Below are positions 44,169 to 53,273 of a stretch of DNA of 57,069 bases, one piece after another; position 1 is the stretch's first letter, and every line of letters begins with the position of its first letter. The position numbers and the translations under genes were made by a program. The notes beneath the pieces are model-generated. The model was not told the DNA's origin and made no database searches. It worked only from the letters and a program-made list of their open reading frames with translations. Source of the stretch: UBA1081 sp964443825 (GTDB lineage: Bacteria > Bacillota > Clostridia > Oscillospirales > Acutalibacteraceae). Location of the stretch: contig CAYUEV010000005.1 of assembly GCA_964443825.1 (NCBI GenBank), positions 1 through 57,069 on the forward strand, written 5' to 3'.

Positions 44169-44639
44169 TTACTTCATGGGTTTTGAGCAATCGACCCATT
44201 TAATACTGTTTGAAAGTTCTTCCAGTTCCGGGATAGTCAGCTCTATGGCGCTGTTAGAGCTTCCCGCCGCAGGAAAAACCGTTTTAAACCTCTTTAGCGA
44301 CTCGTCAAGATAGACTTTCACGCCCTCGTTTACGGCGAACGGACATACCCCTCCTACTTTATGACCTATTAACGTTTCAGCCTCTTCCGAAGAGAGCATT
44401 TTCGCTTTCTCATGGAACTCGTCTTTATATTTATGGTTGTCGATTTTAACGTCCCCCGCTAAAACTATTAAAACCGGACCGTTCTTTTGGACAAAAGAGA
44501 GCGTTTTGGCGATTCTCGCCTCGTCCGTTCCCAAAGCTTTCGCGGCGAGAGGGACAGTGGCGCTCGACGAGTCAAACTCAATAATTTTTTCGGAAAGACC
44601 CTTTTCTTTAAAAAATTCCCTTACTCTTTCTATCGACAT
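44169..44639 (-). CDS. YbaK/ProX-family aminoacyl-tRNA deacylase
   Basis: A 156-residue YbaK/EbsC-type protein, which hydrolyses mischarged tRNAs such as Cys-tRNA(Pro). The conserved Lys is in IAKTLSFVQKNGP, with VLAGDVKIDNHKYKDEF, HKVGGVCPFAVNEGVKVYLD and FPAAGSSNSAIELT following. The precise tRNA specificity is not visible. GGAGAAA precedes the ATG. It lies 19 bases after the last ABC gene, so it may be read with the exporter transcript. Confidence 0.9.
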   Translation of the reverse strand: MSIERVREFFKEKGLSEKIIEFDSSSATVPLAAKALGTDEARIAKTLSFVQKNGPVLIVLAGDVKIDNHKYKDEFHEKAKMLSSEEAETLIGHKVGGVCPFAVNEGVKVYLDESLKRFKTVFPAAGSSNSAIELTIPELEELSNSIKWVDCSKPMK

Positions 44640-44658
44640 AAATTTCTCCGGTTTAAAG

Positions 44659-46602
44659 TTATTCTATATCTTCGGGTATGCCGTTTGTAAACTGACTGCT
44701 GTAAAGTTTCCAGTAAAATCCTTCTTTTTCCAAAAGAGCTTTATGCGTCCCCTGCTCCACTATTTTCCCATGGCGCATAACGATTATATTGTCGGCGTTT
44801 TTAATAGTGGAGAGCCTGTGGGCTATAACAAAGCTCGTTCTGCCTTTCATAAGTTCGCCCATTGCTTTTTGCACCACGGCTTCCGTCCTCGTATCGACCG
44901 ACGACGTAGCCTCGTCTAAAATAAGAACCTTGGGATTCTTTAAAAGAGCTCTCGCGATGGTTATAAGCTGCCTTTGACCTTGCGAAATATTAGAACCGTC
45001 CTCGGTAAGTTCCGTGTCGAATCCCTTAGGCAAAGACATTATATAATCGTAAATTCCCGCTTCTTTTGCGGCTTCATTCATTTTTTCGTCCGTCACGTCG
45101 TCAGTTCCATAGCATATGTTATCTTTAATCGTCCCTTTAAAAAGCCACGTATCCTGAAGAACCATGCCGAAATTCTCTCTTAATTTATTTCTCGACATTT
45201 TGTTTATATCGATTCCGTCAAGACGTATATGGCCGCCGTTAATGTCGTAAAATCTCATTAAGAGGTTGACTATAGTCGTTTTGCCCGCCCCTGTAGGACC
45301 TACTATCGCCACAAGCTGTCCCGGCTCGGCTTTTAACGAGAAGTCCTCTATGAGAGGCGTATCCTCTTTATATCGAAAACTCACGTGGTCGAACTCTACT
45401 TCCCCTTTTAAAGAACCTTCGGGCTCGTTTTCGACGTCGTCGGGCGTCTGTTCTTCTTCGTCAAGAAGCGCGAAAACTCTCTCAGCCGACGCTAACGACG
45501 ACTGGATATTGTTTATCATCCTTGATATATTTGTTATAGGCGTTGAAAATAAAGACGAATATGATAAAAACGCCTCGATCGATCCTATCGGCAAAGGGTT
45601 TGAAATTGTGATTCCCGTATTAAACCATTTGCCTATATAATAACATCCGCCTATAATGCAAACCGAAACGTAATTTATATTTTTGCATAGATTTAAAATC
45701 GGGTTCAATATACCCGAGATCATATTCGCTTTAAAACTGTTGTTGCGAAGATTCCTGTTTATAAGTCCAAATTCTTCTATCGACTGCTCCTCATGGTTAA
45801 ATATCTTTACAAGGCTGTGTCCCGAGTACATCTCCTCGACGTGACCGTTCATAGCGCCCATTGAGGCCCAGTACTTAGAAAACCATCTTTTTGAGATTTT
45901 AGATATTTTATATGCTATAGTTCCGCTAAACGGGACTAAAAATATCGACGCTATAGTCATAACGAGGTTGCCGGTCTTTAGCATCATTATTAAAGATCCA
46001 ACGACTTGAATTATGCCAGTAAGAACCGTAAGAAAGCTATTTTGAAGATTTTGAGAAACGTTATCTATATCGTTTACGATTTTACTTATTATATCGCCTT
46101 TTGTGTTCTTGTCAAAGTAGCTGAGAGGGAGATTGGAGAGCTTATTATTTACGTCTTTTCGCAAATTAAACACAAGCTTCTGGGTAACTCCCGCTCCCGC
46201 GAACTGCTGCACAAAAGTAAACAGCCCTAAAGCGACATAAAGCGCGCCTAAAATTAGCAGCTGATAAAATATAGTTCCCTTTTCATATATTGAACCGAAA
46301 TCTATCGGCGCGCCCTCGTTTGCGTGCAATTCAATGGTCTTTTGAGCACTGTCGATAAGATCCGCCATATACTGCGGCGCTAAGACATTCGCGAAAGTCG
46401 TCCCTATTGAAGATATACACACTATCGACACAGAGAACCAATAGGGGATTAAAAGCTTAAAAAACCTGAAAGTCGTGCCCTTAGCGTTGGTCACAGTGTT
46501 CGCTACGCCTTTTCTCGGCTTATATGAGGAGTACTTGCTTTCAAGATACTCTATATCGGAATTTTGGGCGGCTTCTTTTTTTACTTCCTTGGTTCTGTTC
46601 AT
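44659..46602 (-). CDS. Heterodimeric ABC exporter subunit with canonical catalytic site
   Basis: A 647-residue type IV ABC exporter half-transporter: six membrane helices (about residues 55-345), then an ATPase with GPTGAGKTT (Walker A), NISQGQRQLITIARALL (signature) and LILDEATSSVD (Walker B with catalytic Glu). Its partner, encoded just upstream, has Asp at that place, which is the pattern of asymmetric heterodimers such as BmrCD or LmrCD. The longer frame starts at 46665, but the ATG at 46602 overlaps the partner stop as ATGA with GTGGAGG before it. Drug or peptide export is likely. Confidence 0.92.
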   Translation of the reverse strand: MNRTKEVKKEAAQNSDIEYLESKYSSYKPRKGVANTVTNAKGTTFRFFKLLIPYWFSVSIVCISSIGTTFANVLAPQYMADLIDSAQKTIELHANEGAPIDFGSIYEKGTIFYQLLILGALYVALGLFTFVQQFAGAGVTQKLVFNLRKDVNNKLSNLPLSYFDKNTKGDIISKIVNDIDNVSQNLQNSFLTVLTGIIQVVGSLIMMLKTGNLVMTIASIFLVPFSGTIAYKISKISKRWFSKYWASMGAMNGHVEEMYSGHSLVKIFNHEEQSIEEFGLINRNLRNNSFKANMISGILNPILNLCKNINYVSVCIIGGCYYIGKWFNTGITISNPLPIGSIEAFLSYSSLFSTPITNISRMINNIQSSLASAERVFALLDEEEQTPDDVENEPEGSLKGEVEFDHVSFRYKEDTPLIEDFSLKAEPGQLVAIVGPTGAGKTTIVNLLMRFYDINGGHIRLDGIDINKMSRNKLRENFGMVLQDTWLFKGTIKDNICYGTDDVTDEKMNEAAKEAGIYDYIMSLPKGFDTELTEDGSNISQGQRQLITIARALLKNPKVLILDEATSSVDTRTEAVVQKAMGELMKGRTSFVIAHRLSTIKNADNIIVMRHGKIVEQGTHKALLEKEGFYWKLYSSQFTNGIPEDIE

Positions 46603-48545
46603 ACGGTCGCCTCCACTTCTTCCTCTGTAAGTTGCGACTCGACTATTTTTCTGTATACCGGGCAATTATCGAGAAGTTCTTTATGCGTCCCGACTCCTAC
46701 GGCGCGTCCGTCGTCCATTACTATTATTCTGTCTGCGTTTATTACCGTGCCCACTCTTTGCGCGACTATTATAATATTTGCGTTCGGGAGATACTCTCTT
46801 AACGAGGCTCTTAATCTCGCGTCCGTCGCCAGATCTAAAGCTGAAAAACTGTCGTCAAAAATATATATCTCGGCTTCTTTTATAACGGCTCTCGCTATGG
46901 CGAGGCGCTGTTTCTGACCGCCGGAGTAGTTTTTTCCCGCCTGCGACACAAAGCTGTCTATGCCGTCGCTCATATTGGTCACAAACGTCTTGGCCTGCGC
47001 GATTTCAACGGCTTTCCAAACTTCCGAATCGCTAGCGTCGGGATTTCCGAATTTTATATTGTCCTTCACCGTACCGCTAAAAAGATAACTCTGCTGCGGG
47101 ACGTAAGCGATTCTCTTATGTAGCTCGCTTAAGGACATATCGCGTATATCCACTCCGTCTAAAAGGATTCTCCCTTCCGTCACGTCGTAAAGCCTCGGTA
47201 TTAAATTTACGAGCGTCGTCTTGCCCGAGCCGGTTATGCCTATTATCGCCGTGACTTCGCCGCTCTTCGATTTAAAACTTATATCTTCAACGGCGTCCTC
47301 GTCGTATTTTTTCCTGTTTGTCCCGTCGTCAAAAGGTATAACCGCGGGTTTTTCTTCCGTTTTTTTCTCGTCCTCTATAGTTTTATCGTCGTTTTCAGGC
47401 GGATTATTTGATTTGGATTTTTTTTCGAGTTCCTTACTCTTCTTTTGTAATTTGCTTATTATTTTCTGAGTTCTTGTTTTCTTCGGCTCTTCCGGTTTGT
47501 ATTTAAACGACACGTTTTCAAATTCTAACGAGCCTTTTATGTTTTCATCGGGGACTTTAGGATTTTCGCTGTCTTTAATATCCGGAACCGAATCGAGTAT
47601 CGCGTTAATGCGCCTTGCCGACACGGCGGCTTTGGGGAACGATATTACTATGGTTACTACGGTCGACATAGCGAGTATGACAAGCGAAAAGTACGATATA
47701 AACATATACATATTAGGTATGGTGTCGAGTATCTGTTTTTTAGTGTTCCCCGGTACCGCCGCCTCACTTATGCACATATAAATTATGTAACATATAAGAG
47801 AATAGAGAACTACCGTTATAACCGGGATGAGACTCGACAATATCCTGTTCGCCTTAAGAGTGAGTTTCGTTAAAGCCCTGTTAGTTTCGTCAAAACGCTC
47901 GTCTTCGTAATCCGATTTATTAAACGCTCTGATTACTCTTATGCCGCCTATCTTCCCTCTTAAAACAAAGTTCATTTTATCGAGGAGCTTTTGCACCTTG
48001 GTAAACATCGGCATAATAAAGATAAATACCACGACTACAATAAGCAGCAAAATGGGAACTACCACAAAAATAAGCTTCATAAGCTTATGGTTTACCTGGT
48101 TCGCCATGTACAGCCCGCCAATAAAATATATAGGCACGGGGAGAACCGATTTTAAGGAATTAAGTATAATCTCATGCACTTGTCTTACGTCGTGAGTGGT
48201 TCTCGTCATAAGAGAGGACACGCCAATTTTATCGACGTCGTTTTGAGAGAGTCTCGACACCTTTTTAAAAACGTGATTCCTAATGTTCATGGCGTAATTT
48301 ACCGACGTTTTAGTCGAAAAGTAAGTGTTAAGAACCGACGCCACCATGCTTAAAACCGTCATCCCCAACATGATAAGCCCAAACTTCAGTATGTTGTTCA
48401 TGTTCTTGGGGATTATGCCGTCGCTTAAAATGTATTTCGTGTAAATAGGTATTACCATATCGAGTATGGAATTAAACGCCGAAAAAATTATCGAGAGTAT
48501 GAGCGTCCCAACGAAGGGCTTTAACATTCTTAAAATTTTTCTCAT
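46599..48545 (-). CDS. Heterodimeric ABC exporter subunit with degenerate site and an insert in the ATPase domain
   Basis: A 648-residue ABC half-exporter. The membrane domain covers about residues 12-310. The ATPase begins FENVSFKY, then an extra ~60-residue Lys/Glu/Pro-rich stretch (about residues 348-415) precedes EDISFKSKSGEV and GITGSGKTT (Walker A). The signature is SGGQKQRLAIARAV, and Walker B reads IYIFDDSFSALD with Asp instead of Glu. It pairs with the next gene. A separate promoter lies upstream. The ATG has a poor ribosome site. Confidence 0.9.
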   Translation of the reverse strand: MRKILRMLKPFVGTLILSIIFSAFNSILDMVIPIYTKYILSDGIIPKNMNNILKFGLIMLGMTVLSMVASVLNTYFSTKTSVNYAMNIRNHVFKKVSRLSQNDVDKIGVSSLMTRTTHDVRQVHEIILNSLKSVLPVPIYFIGGLYMANQVNHKLMKLIFVVVPILLLIVVVVFIFIMPMFTKVQKLLDKMNFVLRGKIGGIRVIRAFNKSDYEDERFDETNRALTKLTLKANRILSSLIPVITVVLYSLICYIIYMCISEAAVPGNTKKQILDTIPNMYMFISYFSLVILAMSTVVTIVISFPKAAVSARRINAILDSVPDIKDSENPKVPDENIKGSLEFENVSFKYKPEEPKKTRTQKIISKLQKKSKELEKKSKSNNPPENDDKTIEDEKKTEEKPAVIPFDDGTNRKKYDEDAVEDISFKSKSGEVTAIIGITGSGKTTLVNLIPRLYDVTEGRILLDGVDIRDMSLSELHKRIAYVPQQSYLFSGTVKDNIKFGNPDASDSEVWKAVEIAQAKTFVTNMSDGIDSFVSQAGKNYSGGQKQRLAIARAVIKEAEIYIFDDSFSALDLATDARLRASLREYLPNANIIIVAQRVGTVINADRIIVMDDGRAVGVGTHKELLDNCPVYRKIVESQLTEEEVEATV

Positions 48546-48601
48546 AACAACAAACTAAGCTGAAAGCTTTTAAGGGTTCCGTTCTTTAAATTGCCTGACA
48601 T

Positions 48602-48631
48602 ATTGTACATTATTTACCGCCGCTTTGTCAA
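48602..48631 (-). promoter_or_regulatory. Promoter of the second ABC exporter pair
   Basis: Minus strand TTGACA (48626-48631), 18 bases, TACAAT (48602-48607), in the 93-base gap between the two exporter pairs. It suggests that the downstream pair can be expressed apart from the MarR unit. Confidence 0.6.
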
Positions 48632-48638
48632 TGATTAT

Positions 48639-50609
48639 TTATTCAAGTTCAAAAGAGCCCGTGTAAAGCCTGTAATAACTGCCGCGCTCGGCTATCAGTT
48701 TTTCATGGTTGCCGCGCTCTATAATCCTCCCGTGGTCAAGAACCATAATCACGTCGGAATTTTTAACGGTAGAGAGCCTGTGGGCGATAACAAACACCGT
48801 TCGCCCTTTCATAAGAGCGTCCATGCCCCTTTGAACTATGGCCTCGGTTCTCGTGTCTATTGAAGACGTGGCTTCGTCAAGTATCATTACGGGCGGATCC
48901 GCGACTGCCGCTCTCGCTATGGAGATAAGCTGCCTCTGACCCTGCGAAAGTCCGCTCCCGTCGCCCGATAAAACCGTATCATACCCGTCGGGGAGCATCC
49001 TTATAAAGCTGTCCGCGTTAGCGAGTTTCGCGGCGGCTATGCACTCTTCGTCAGTCGCGGTAAGTCTCCCGTAGCGTATATTCTCCATAACCGTGCCGGT
49101 AAAAAGATTTACGTCTTGAAGAACTATTCCCATTGAACGCCTTAAATCGGGTTTTTTGATTTTGTTTATATTGATCCCGTCGTATCTTATTTTTCCGTCG
49201 GCTATATCATAAAACCTGTTTATAAGATTGGTAATCGTAGTTTTGCCGGCGCCCGTAGCGCCCACGAACGCCACTTTCTGACCGGGTTCCGCGTACAGAG
49301 AAATATTGTGAAGAACGGGTTTGCCTTTTTCATATTCAAAGTCGACGTCGTCGAGAACAACGTTCCCCATAAGGCGCGTATAAGTTACGCTCCCGTCTCC
49401 GTGGGGATGTTTCCACGCCCACACGCCCGTTCTTTCAGGCGTTTCGGTTACTTTGCCTTTATCGTCGACTTTCGCGTTCACTAAAGTCACATACCCGTTA
49501 TCTTCTTCCGAAGGCTCGTCGATTAAAGTAAATATTCTCTCGGCGCCCGCCATGGCGAGAGCGATTGCGTTTATTTGCTGCGATATTTGTGAAATCGGCT
49601 GCACAAAACTCCTTGAAAGCGTAAGAAACGACGCTATAACGCCCAGCGAAAGCGTGTTCCAACCCAAAAGCGAAAGATTCGGAATTGAGTTAATCGCCAA
49701 CGCCCCGCCCAATATCGCTATAGCGACATAGAGAAGGTAGCCCATGTTGTTCATAATGGGTCCTACGTTATTGCCGTAACTGTTGGCCTTAGTCATATTG
49801 TAGCAAAGTTCTTCGTTCTTTTTATCAAATTCCTCTTTAGCTTTATCTTCATGGCAGAATACCTTAACGACTTTCTGACCGTTTATCATCTCCTCAATAT
49901 AGCCGTTAAGGTCGGCGACGGATCTTTGCTGTTTAACAAAGTATTTGCCGCTCTTTCCGCCTACGAAGCCCATAATTTTAATTATAACCAAAAGAAAAAC
50001 TATTACAAAAAGAGTGAGCCATATACTCTGTCTTAACATTGAAACAAAAATCGTTATAATTGTGGTAATCGACGCCAGCGCTTGCGGGACGCTCTGCGAA
50101 ATCATCTGCCTTAAACTGTCGGTATCGTTGGTGTAAAAGCTCATTGTGTCGCCGAAACTGTGCGAATCAAAATATTTTATCGGCAAAGTCTGCATATGTG
50201 AGAACATTGCATCTCTTATCTGTTTCAAAATGCCCTGCGAAACGACGGCCATCAGCCTGTTGTAAAAAAAACTCGACAGTGCGCCGGAAATATAAATTAA
50301 GCCCATCACGGCCAGCGCCTTAAAAAGTCCGTTAAACCCTTCGTCCACGCCGACAGTTCCCGCGAGCATTGGGGTTATATAATCGTCGATAAGCGTTTCC
50401 AAAAAAAGAGACGATAAGACGCTCGCTAAAGACGAGATAAGAATAAACGCGAACACGGCGACCATGTGAAATTTATATTTTCCAAAATAGCTCAAAAGCC
50501 TTCTTACCGTCTTTTTATTCACTTTTACCTGCGGTTTGCCGACAAGTCCTCTTGTTCCCCTCGGTCCTCCCGCGGGTCTTATATCGGCGTTTTTATTAGT
50601 TTCGCTCAT
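48639..50609 (-). CDS. Heterodimeric ABC exporter subunit with canonical catalytic site (first pair)
   Basis: A 656-residue half-exporter: a polar Gly/Pro/Arg-rich N terminus, six membrane helices, a spacer of about 70 residues with WAWKHPHGDGSVTY, then the ATPase with GATGAGKTT, GLSQGQRQLISIARA and MILDEATSSID (Glu present). It overlaps the upstream partner gene by 14 bases, and AGGAGG lies before its ATG. With its partner it forms an asymmetric multidrug-type exporter. Its expression is likely controlled by the MarR protein at the head of the unit. Confidence 0.92.
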   Translation of the reverse strand: MSETNKNADIRPAGGPRGTRGLVGKPQVKVNKKTVRRLLSYFGKYKFHMVAVFAFILISSLASVLSSLFLETLIDDYITPMLAGTVGVDEGFNGLFKALAVMGLIYISGALSSFFYNRLMAVVSQGILKQIRDAMFSHMQTLPIKYFDSHSFGDTMSFYTNDTDSLRQMISQSVPQALASITTIITIFVSMLRQSIWLTLFVIVFLLVIIKIMGFVGGKSGKYFVKQQRSVADLNGYIEEMINGQKVVKVFCHEDKAKEEFDKKNEELCYNMTKANSYGNNVGPIMNNMGYLLYVAIAILGGALAINSIPNLSLLGWNTLSLGVIASFLTLSRSFVQPISQISQQINAIALAMAGAERIFTLIDEPSEEDNGYVTLVNAKVDDKGKVTETPERTGVWAWKHPHGDGSVTYTRLMGNVVLDDVDFEYEKGKPVLHNISLYAEPGQKVAFVGATGAGKTTITNLINRFYDIADGKIRYDGININKIKKPDLRRSMGIVLQDVNLFTGTVMENIRYGRLTATDEECIAAAKLANADSFIRMLPDGYDTVLSGDGSGLSQGQRQLISIARAAVADPPVMILDEATSSIDTRTEAIVQRGMDALMKGRTVFVIAHRLSTVKNSDVIMVLDHGRIIERGNHEKLIAERGSYYRLYTGSFELE

Positions 50610-52362
50610 CGTAGTCGCCTCCTTTAATCTGCGACTCGTACACTTCTCTGTATATGTCGCTTTTTTCCATAAGTTCTTGATGATTTCCTATGGCGGATAT
50701 TTTTCCGTCGTCCATAACTATGATTTTATCCGCGTCCTCGACCGAGGCTATTCTTTGAGCTATTATTATTTTAGTGGTCGCGGGTATTTCCTCTTTAAAC
50801 GCCTTTCTTATTAAAGCGTCCGTTTTAGTGTCGACGGCGCTTGTGGAGTCGTCCAGGATCAAAATTTTAGGCTTTTTAAGAAGAGCTCTAGCGATACAAA
50901 GCCTTTGCTTCTGTCCGCCCGACACGTTAGAGCCGCCCTGCTCGATGTATGTGTCGTATTTATCGGGGAAAGATTCTATAAATTCGGACGCCTGCGCTAA
51001 ATTGCAAATACGCTCTATTTCCTCGTCGGTCGCGTTCTCATTTCCCCAACGCAAGTTTTCTTTAATGGTACCAGAAAAGAGAACGTTTTTCTGAAGAACT
51101 ACGGACACTTCGTTTCTAAGCGACTCAATATCGTAATCTCTTACGTCCACGCCCCCTACTTTAACAGACCCGCTTGTTACGTCGTAAAGCCTTGGGATAA
51201 GCTGAACGAGAGTAGATTTAGAAGAACCCGTGCCGCCTATTATACCTACCGTTTCTCCGGAATTTATTTTTACGTTTACGTTATCGAGACAGAGTTTTCC
51301 GGCTTTCCCCGAATACGCGAAATCCACGTTCTTAAATTCAACGGAACCGTCTTTTACTGTTTTTACGGCGGATTCTTTATTTGTAAGATCGCTTTTTTCA
51401 TCGAGTATTTCGACGATTCTCTCCCCGCTCGTCCTGGCCATCGTCATCGTGACGAAAATCATCGAGATCATCATAAGTCCCGATAATATCTGAACGGTAT
51501 AGGTAAGCAGGCTCATAAGTTCGCCGGTCGACAGATCGGTTCCGCCGGAACTCACCACGAGTCTCGCCCCAAGCCATGATATTATTATTGTGCTTATATA
51601 GATGCAGATTTGCATTACCGGGCTGTTAAAAGCGAGCGTTTTTTCGGCTTTAGTAAAGTTTTTATAGATGCTCTCGCTTATTTTATCGAATTTATCAATT
51701 TCATAATCTTCGCGAATATACGACTTTACCACTCTTACGCCCCTTAAATTTTCTTCGACTACGGCGTTTAATTTATCGTATGTCTTAAAAACTTTTCTAA
51801 ACAGCGGATGCGCTTTTTTTGTGATAAACAGCAGCGTAAAGGCGAGAACCGGCAAAACAATTATAAAAATTGACGCCAGTCTATGGTTAATCTTAAAAGC
51901 GAAAGCGAAGCTGAAAATCATCATCATAGGGCTTCTTACGGCGATTCTTATAACCGTCATAAAAGCCGTCTGAACGTTATTTACGTCGGTCGTGATCCTC
52001 GTCACAATGCTCGCGGTCGAGAATTTATCAATATTTGAAAATGAAAAATTCTGAACGTTATAGTACATATCGTGCCTTAGATTCTTAGCGAATCCCGCGC
52101 TCGCCACGGCGCACGTTCTGCCCGCCGCGCACCCGAAAAACATCGATACTACGGCGCACGCCAGGAGAATCGCGCCCACTTTAACAACATAGCCCATATT
52201 CCCCTGCGACGCGCCGTTGTCGACGTTTATGCCGTTATCTATAAGACTTGCCATAAGAAGCGGAATAATCACTTCCATTATAACTTCGCCTATTACAAAA
52301 ATCGGCGTCAATATCGTCTGGGTTTTATACTCCCTTACGCATTTTGAAAGCCTTTTTATCAT
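50596..52362 (-). CDS. Heterodimeric ABC exporter subunit with degenerate site (first pair)
   Basis: A 588-residue half-exporter of ordinary length. Six membrane helices precede an ATPase with GGTGSSKST (Walker A, with Ser in place of the usual Gly before Lys), NVSGGQKQRLCIARALL and LILDDSTSAVD (Asp instead of catalytic Glu), so it is the degenerate half. It lies six bases after the MarR gene. GGGGGAA stands before the ATG. Confidence 0.92.
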   Translation of the reverse strand: MIKRLSKCVREYKTQTILTPIFVIGEVIMEVIIPLLMASLIDNGINVDNGASQGNMGYVVKVGAILLACAVVSMFFGCAAGRTCAVASAGFAKNLRHDMYYNVQNFSFSNIDKFSTASIVTRITTDVNNVQTAFMTVIRIAVRSPMMMIFSFAFAFKINHRLASIFIIVLPVLAFTLLFITKKAHPLFRKVFKTYDKLNAVVEENLRGVRVVKSYIREDYEIDKFDKISESIYKNFTKAEKTLAFNSPVMQICIYISTIIISWLGARLVVSSGGTDLSTGELMSLLTYTVQILSGLMMISMIFVTMTMARTSGERIVEILDEKSDLTNKESAVKTVKDGSVEFKNVDFAYSGKAGKLCLDNVNVKINSGETVGIIGGTGSSKSTLVQLIPRLYDVTSGSVKVGGVDVRDYDIESLRNEVSVVLQKNVLFSGTIKENLRWGNENATDEEIERICNLAQASEFIESFPDKYDTYIEQGGSNVSGGQKQRLCIARALLKKPKILILDDSTSAVDTKTDALIRKAFKEEIPATTKIIIAQRIASVEDADKIIVMDDGKISAIGNHQELMEKSDIYREVYESQIKGGDYDERN

Positions 52363-52368
52363 TTAACG

Positions 52369-52890
52369 TCATTCCCCCAAATTGTCAACGCCTAAATTAT
52401 CTTCCTCAAAGAGATCCTCGCCGCTCTCTTTAAAGCACCTGCCTAAACATCCGCAAGTCGATTTAATATTATGCTTCATTCTGCCCAAAAAATCAAAAAG
52501 CGTATTTATTTCATCTTCCGAGAATCCTTCTAAAAGAACGTCGTCCATATTTTTATGGTCTTCGTGCATATACTCAATGAGTTTTCGCGATTTATCGGTT
52601 AAGGAGAGCTTTTTAAGTCTTGCGTCGTAATCAACCGGGGAACGCTCGATAAGCCCTTTTTGAACCATTAGGTTTACGACTTTCGACACGGTAGATCGCG
52701 TTATGCCGAACTTTTCCTCTATATCCCTTTGGAATATCTCTTTATCTTTGTTGTGGTCGATAATCCCCAAAATCCAGCCGTTTGTGCCGGTTATGCTGTC
52801 GACAAGCGATTTGTGACTGTTGCTTTCCATAAATCTCATTGTCATTTTAGCCAGGGAATATATTTCCATACCGACGTATCTTTCTTCCAA
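52369..52890 (-). CDS. MarR-family transcriptional regulator of the ABC exporter genes
   Basis: A 173-residue MarR-type winged-helix protein: DIEEKFGITRSTVSKVVNLMVQKGLIERS (split here by the recognition helix STVSKVVNLMVQ) and the wing with DYDARLKKLSLTDKSRKL. A Cys-rich STCGCLGRCF segment follows the core and could sense oxidants or metals. The open frame reaches an ATG at 52938, but that codon lies at the predicted transcription start inside the operator. A TTG at 52890 with GGAG about nine bases upstream is the better start. It is the first gene of the exporter unit and probably represses it. Confidence 0.85.
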   Translation of the reverse strand: MEERYVGMEIYSLAKMTMRFMESNSHKSLVDSITGTNGWILGIIDHNKDKEIFQRDIEEKFGITRSTVSKVVNLMVQKGLIERSPVDYDARLKKLSLTDKSRKLIEYMHEDHKNMDDVLLEGFSEDEINTLFDFLGRMKHNIKSTCGCLGRCFKESGEDLFEEDNLGVDNLGE

Positions 52891-52917
52891 ATAATCATCT
52901 CCACAATAAAAAATGTC

Positions 52918-52940
52918 GAATGTCAAACTGTCCGACATTC
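52918..52940. promoter_or_regulatory. Palindromic operator for the MarR-type regulator
   Basis: GAATGTC (52918-52924) and GACATTC (52934-52940) form a perfect inverted repeat with a nine-base spacer. It lies just after the -10 of the marR promoter, a place where binding would block transcription. Confidence 0.65.
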
Positions 52941-52943
52941 AAC

Positions 52944-52972
52944 ATATTATCATCTTATTTTGAAAAAATCAA
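52944..52972 (-). promoter_or_regulatory. Promoter of the marR-ABC exporter unit
   Basis: Minus strand TTGATT (52967-52972), 17 bases, TAATAT (52944-52949). The start is predicted near 52937, so the mRNA begins within the operator. Confidence 0.65.
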
Positions 52973-52998
52973 CTGCATATATGTAAAATATGACAAAA

Positions 52999-53175
52999 CT
53001 ATGGGAATGATTTTATGTAATACTGCCAAATTATATTCGAGTAAGCCGCGACGCCAGCGAAAGTCGCGTCGACGCCCATAATGACGGCGCTTATTTTAAT
53101 CTTGTTAAAATCGCGCGCACGTCGACTAACGAACTCAAAAGCCGGATATCGAAATACATAGTCTTTTTTGACCAT
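52999..53175 (-). CDS. Possible small membrane protein (58 residues)
   Basis: An ATG-started frame (MVKKDYVFRYPAFEF at the N terminus) with a hydrophobic, membrane-like C-terminal half (GVDATFAGVAAYSNIIW). The frame remains open some 20 codons upstream of the ATG with protein-like composition. GGAAG lies 13 bases before the ATG, which is too far to be convincing. It lies between the acidic membrane protein and the marR promoter. I know no homologue. It could be a small gene, the decayed end of a longer gene, or chance. Confidence 0.3.
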   Translation of the reverse strand: MVKKDYVFRYPAFEFVSRRARDFNKIKISAVIMGVDATFAGVAAYSNIIWQYYIKSFP

Positions 53176-53273
53176 GTAAAAGACGGATCTTCCGTTTCTG
53201 ATTTGTCTGCCAAGGCGTAAAGCCGCTCTTTATTAACATTAACCGCTCCGTTAAAATCGGTTATTATCCCCGG

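Noticed and set aside
43921..44313. Plus-strand frame of 130 residues over the tRNA genes
   Set aside because: It runs through two complete tRNAs and into the reverse of ybaK, so it is not a gene.
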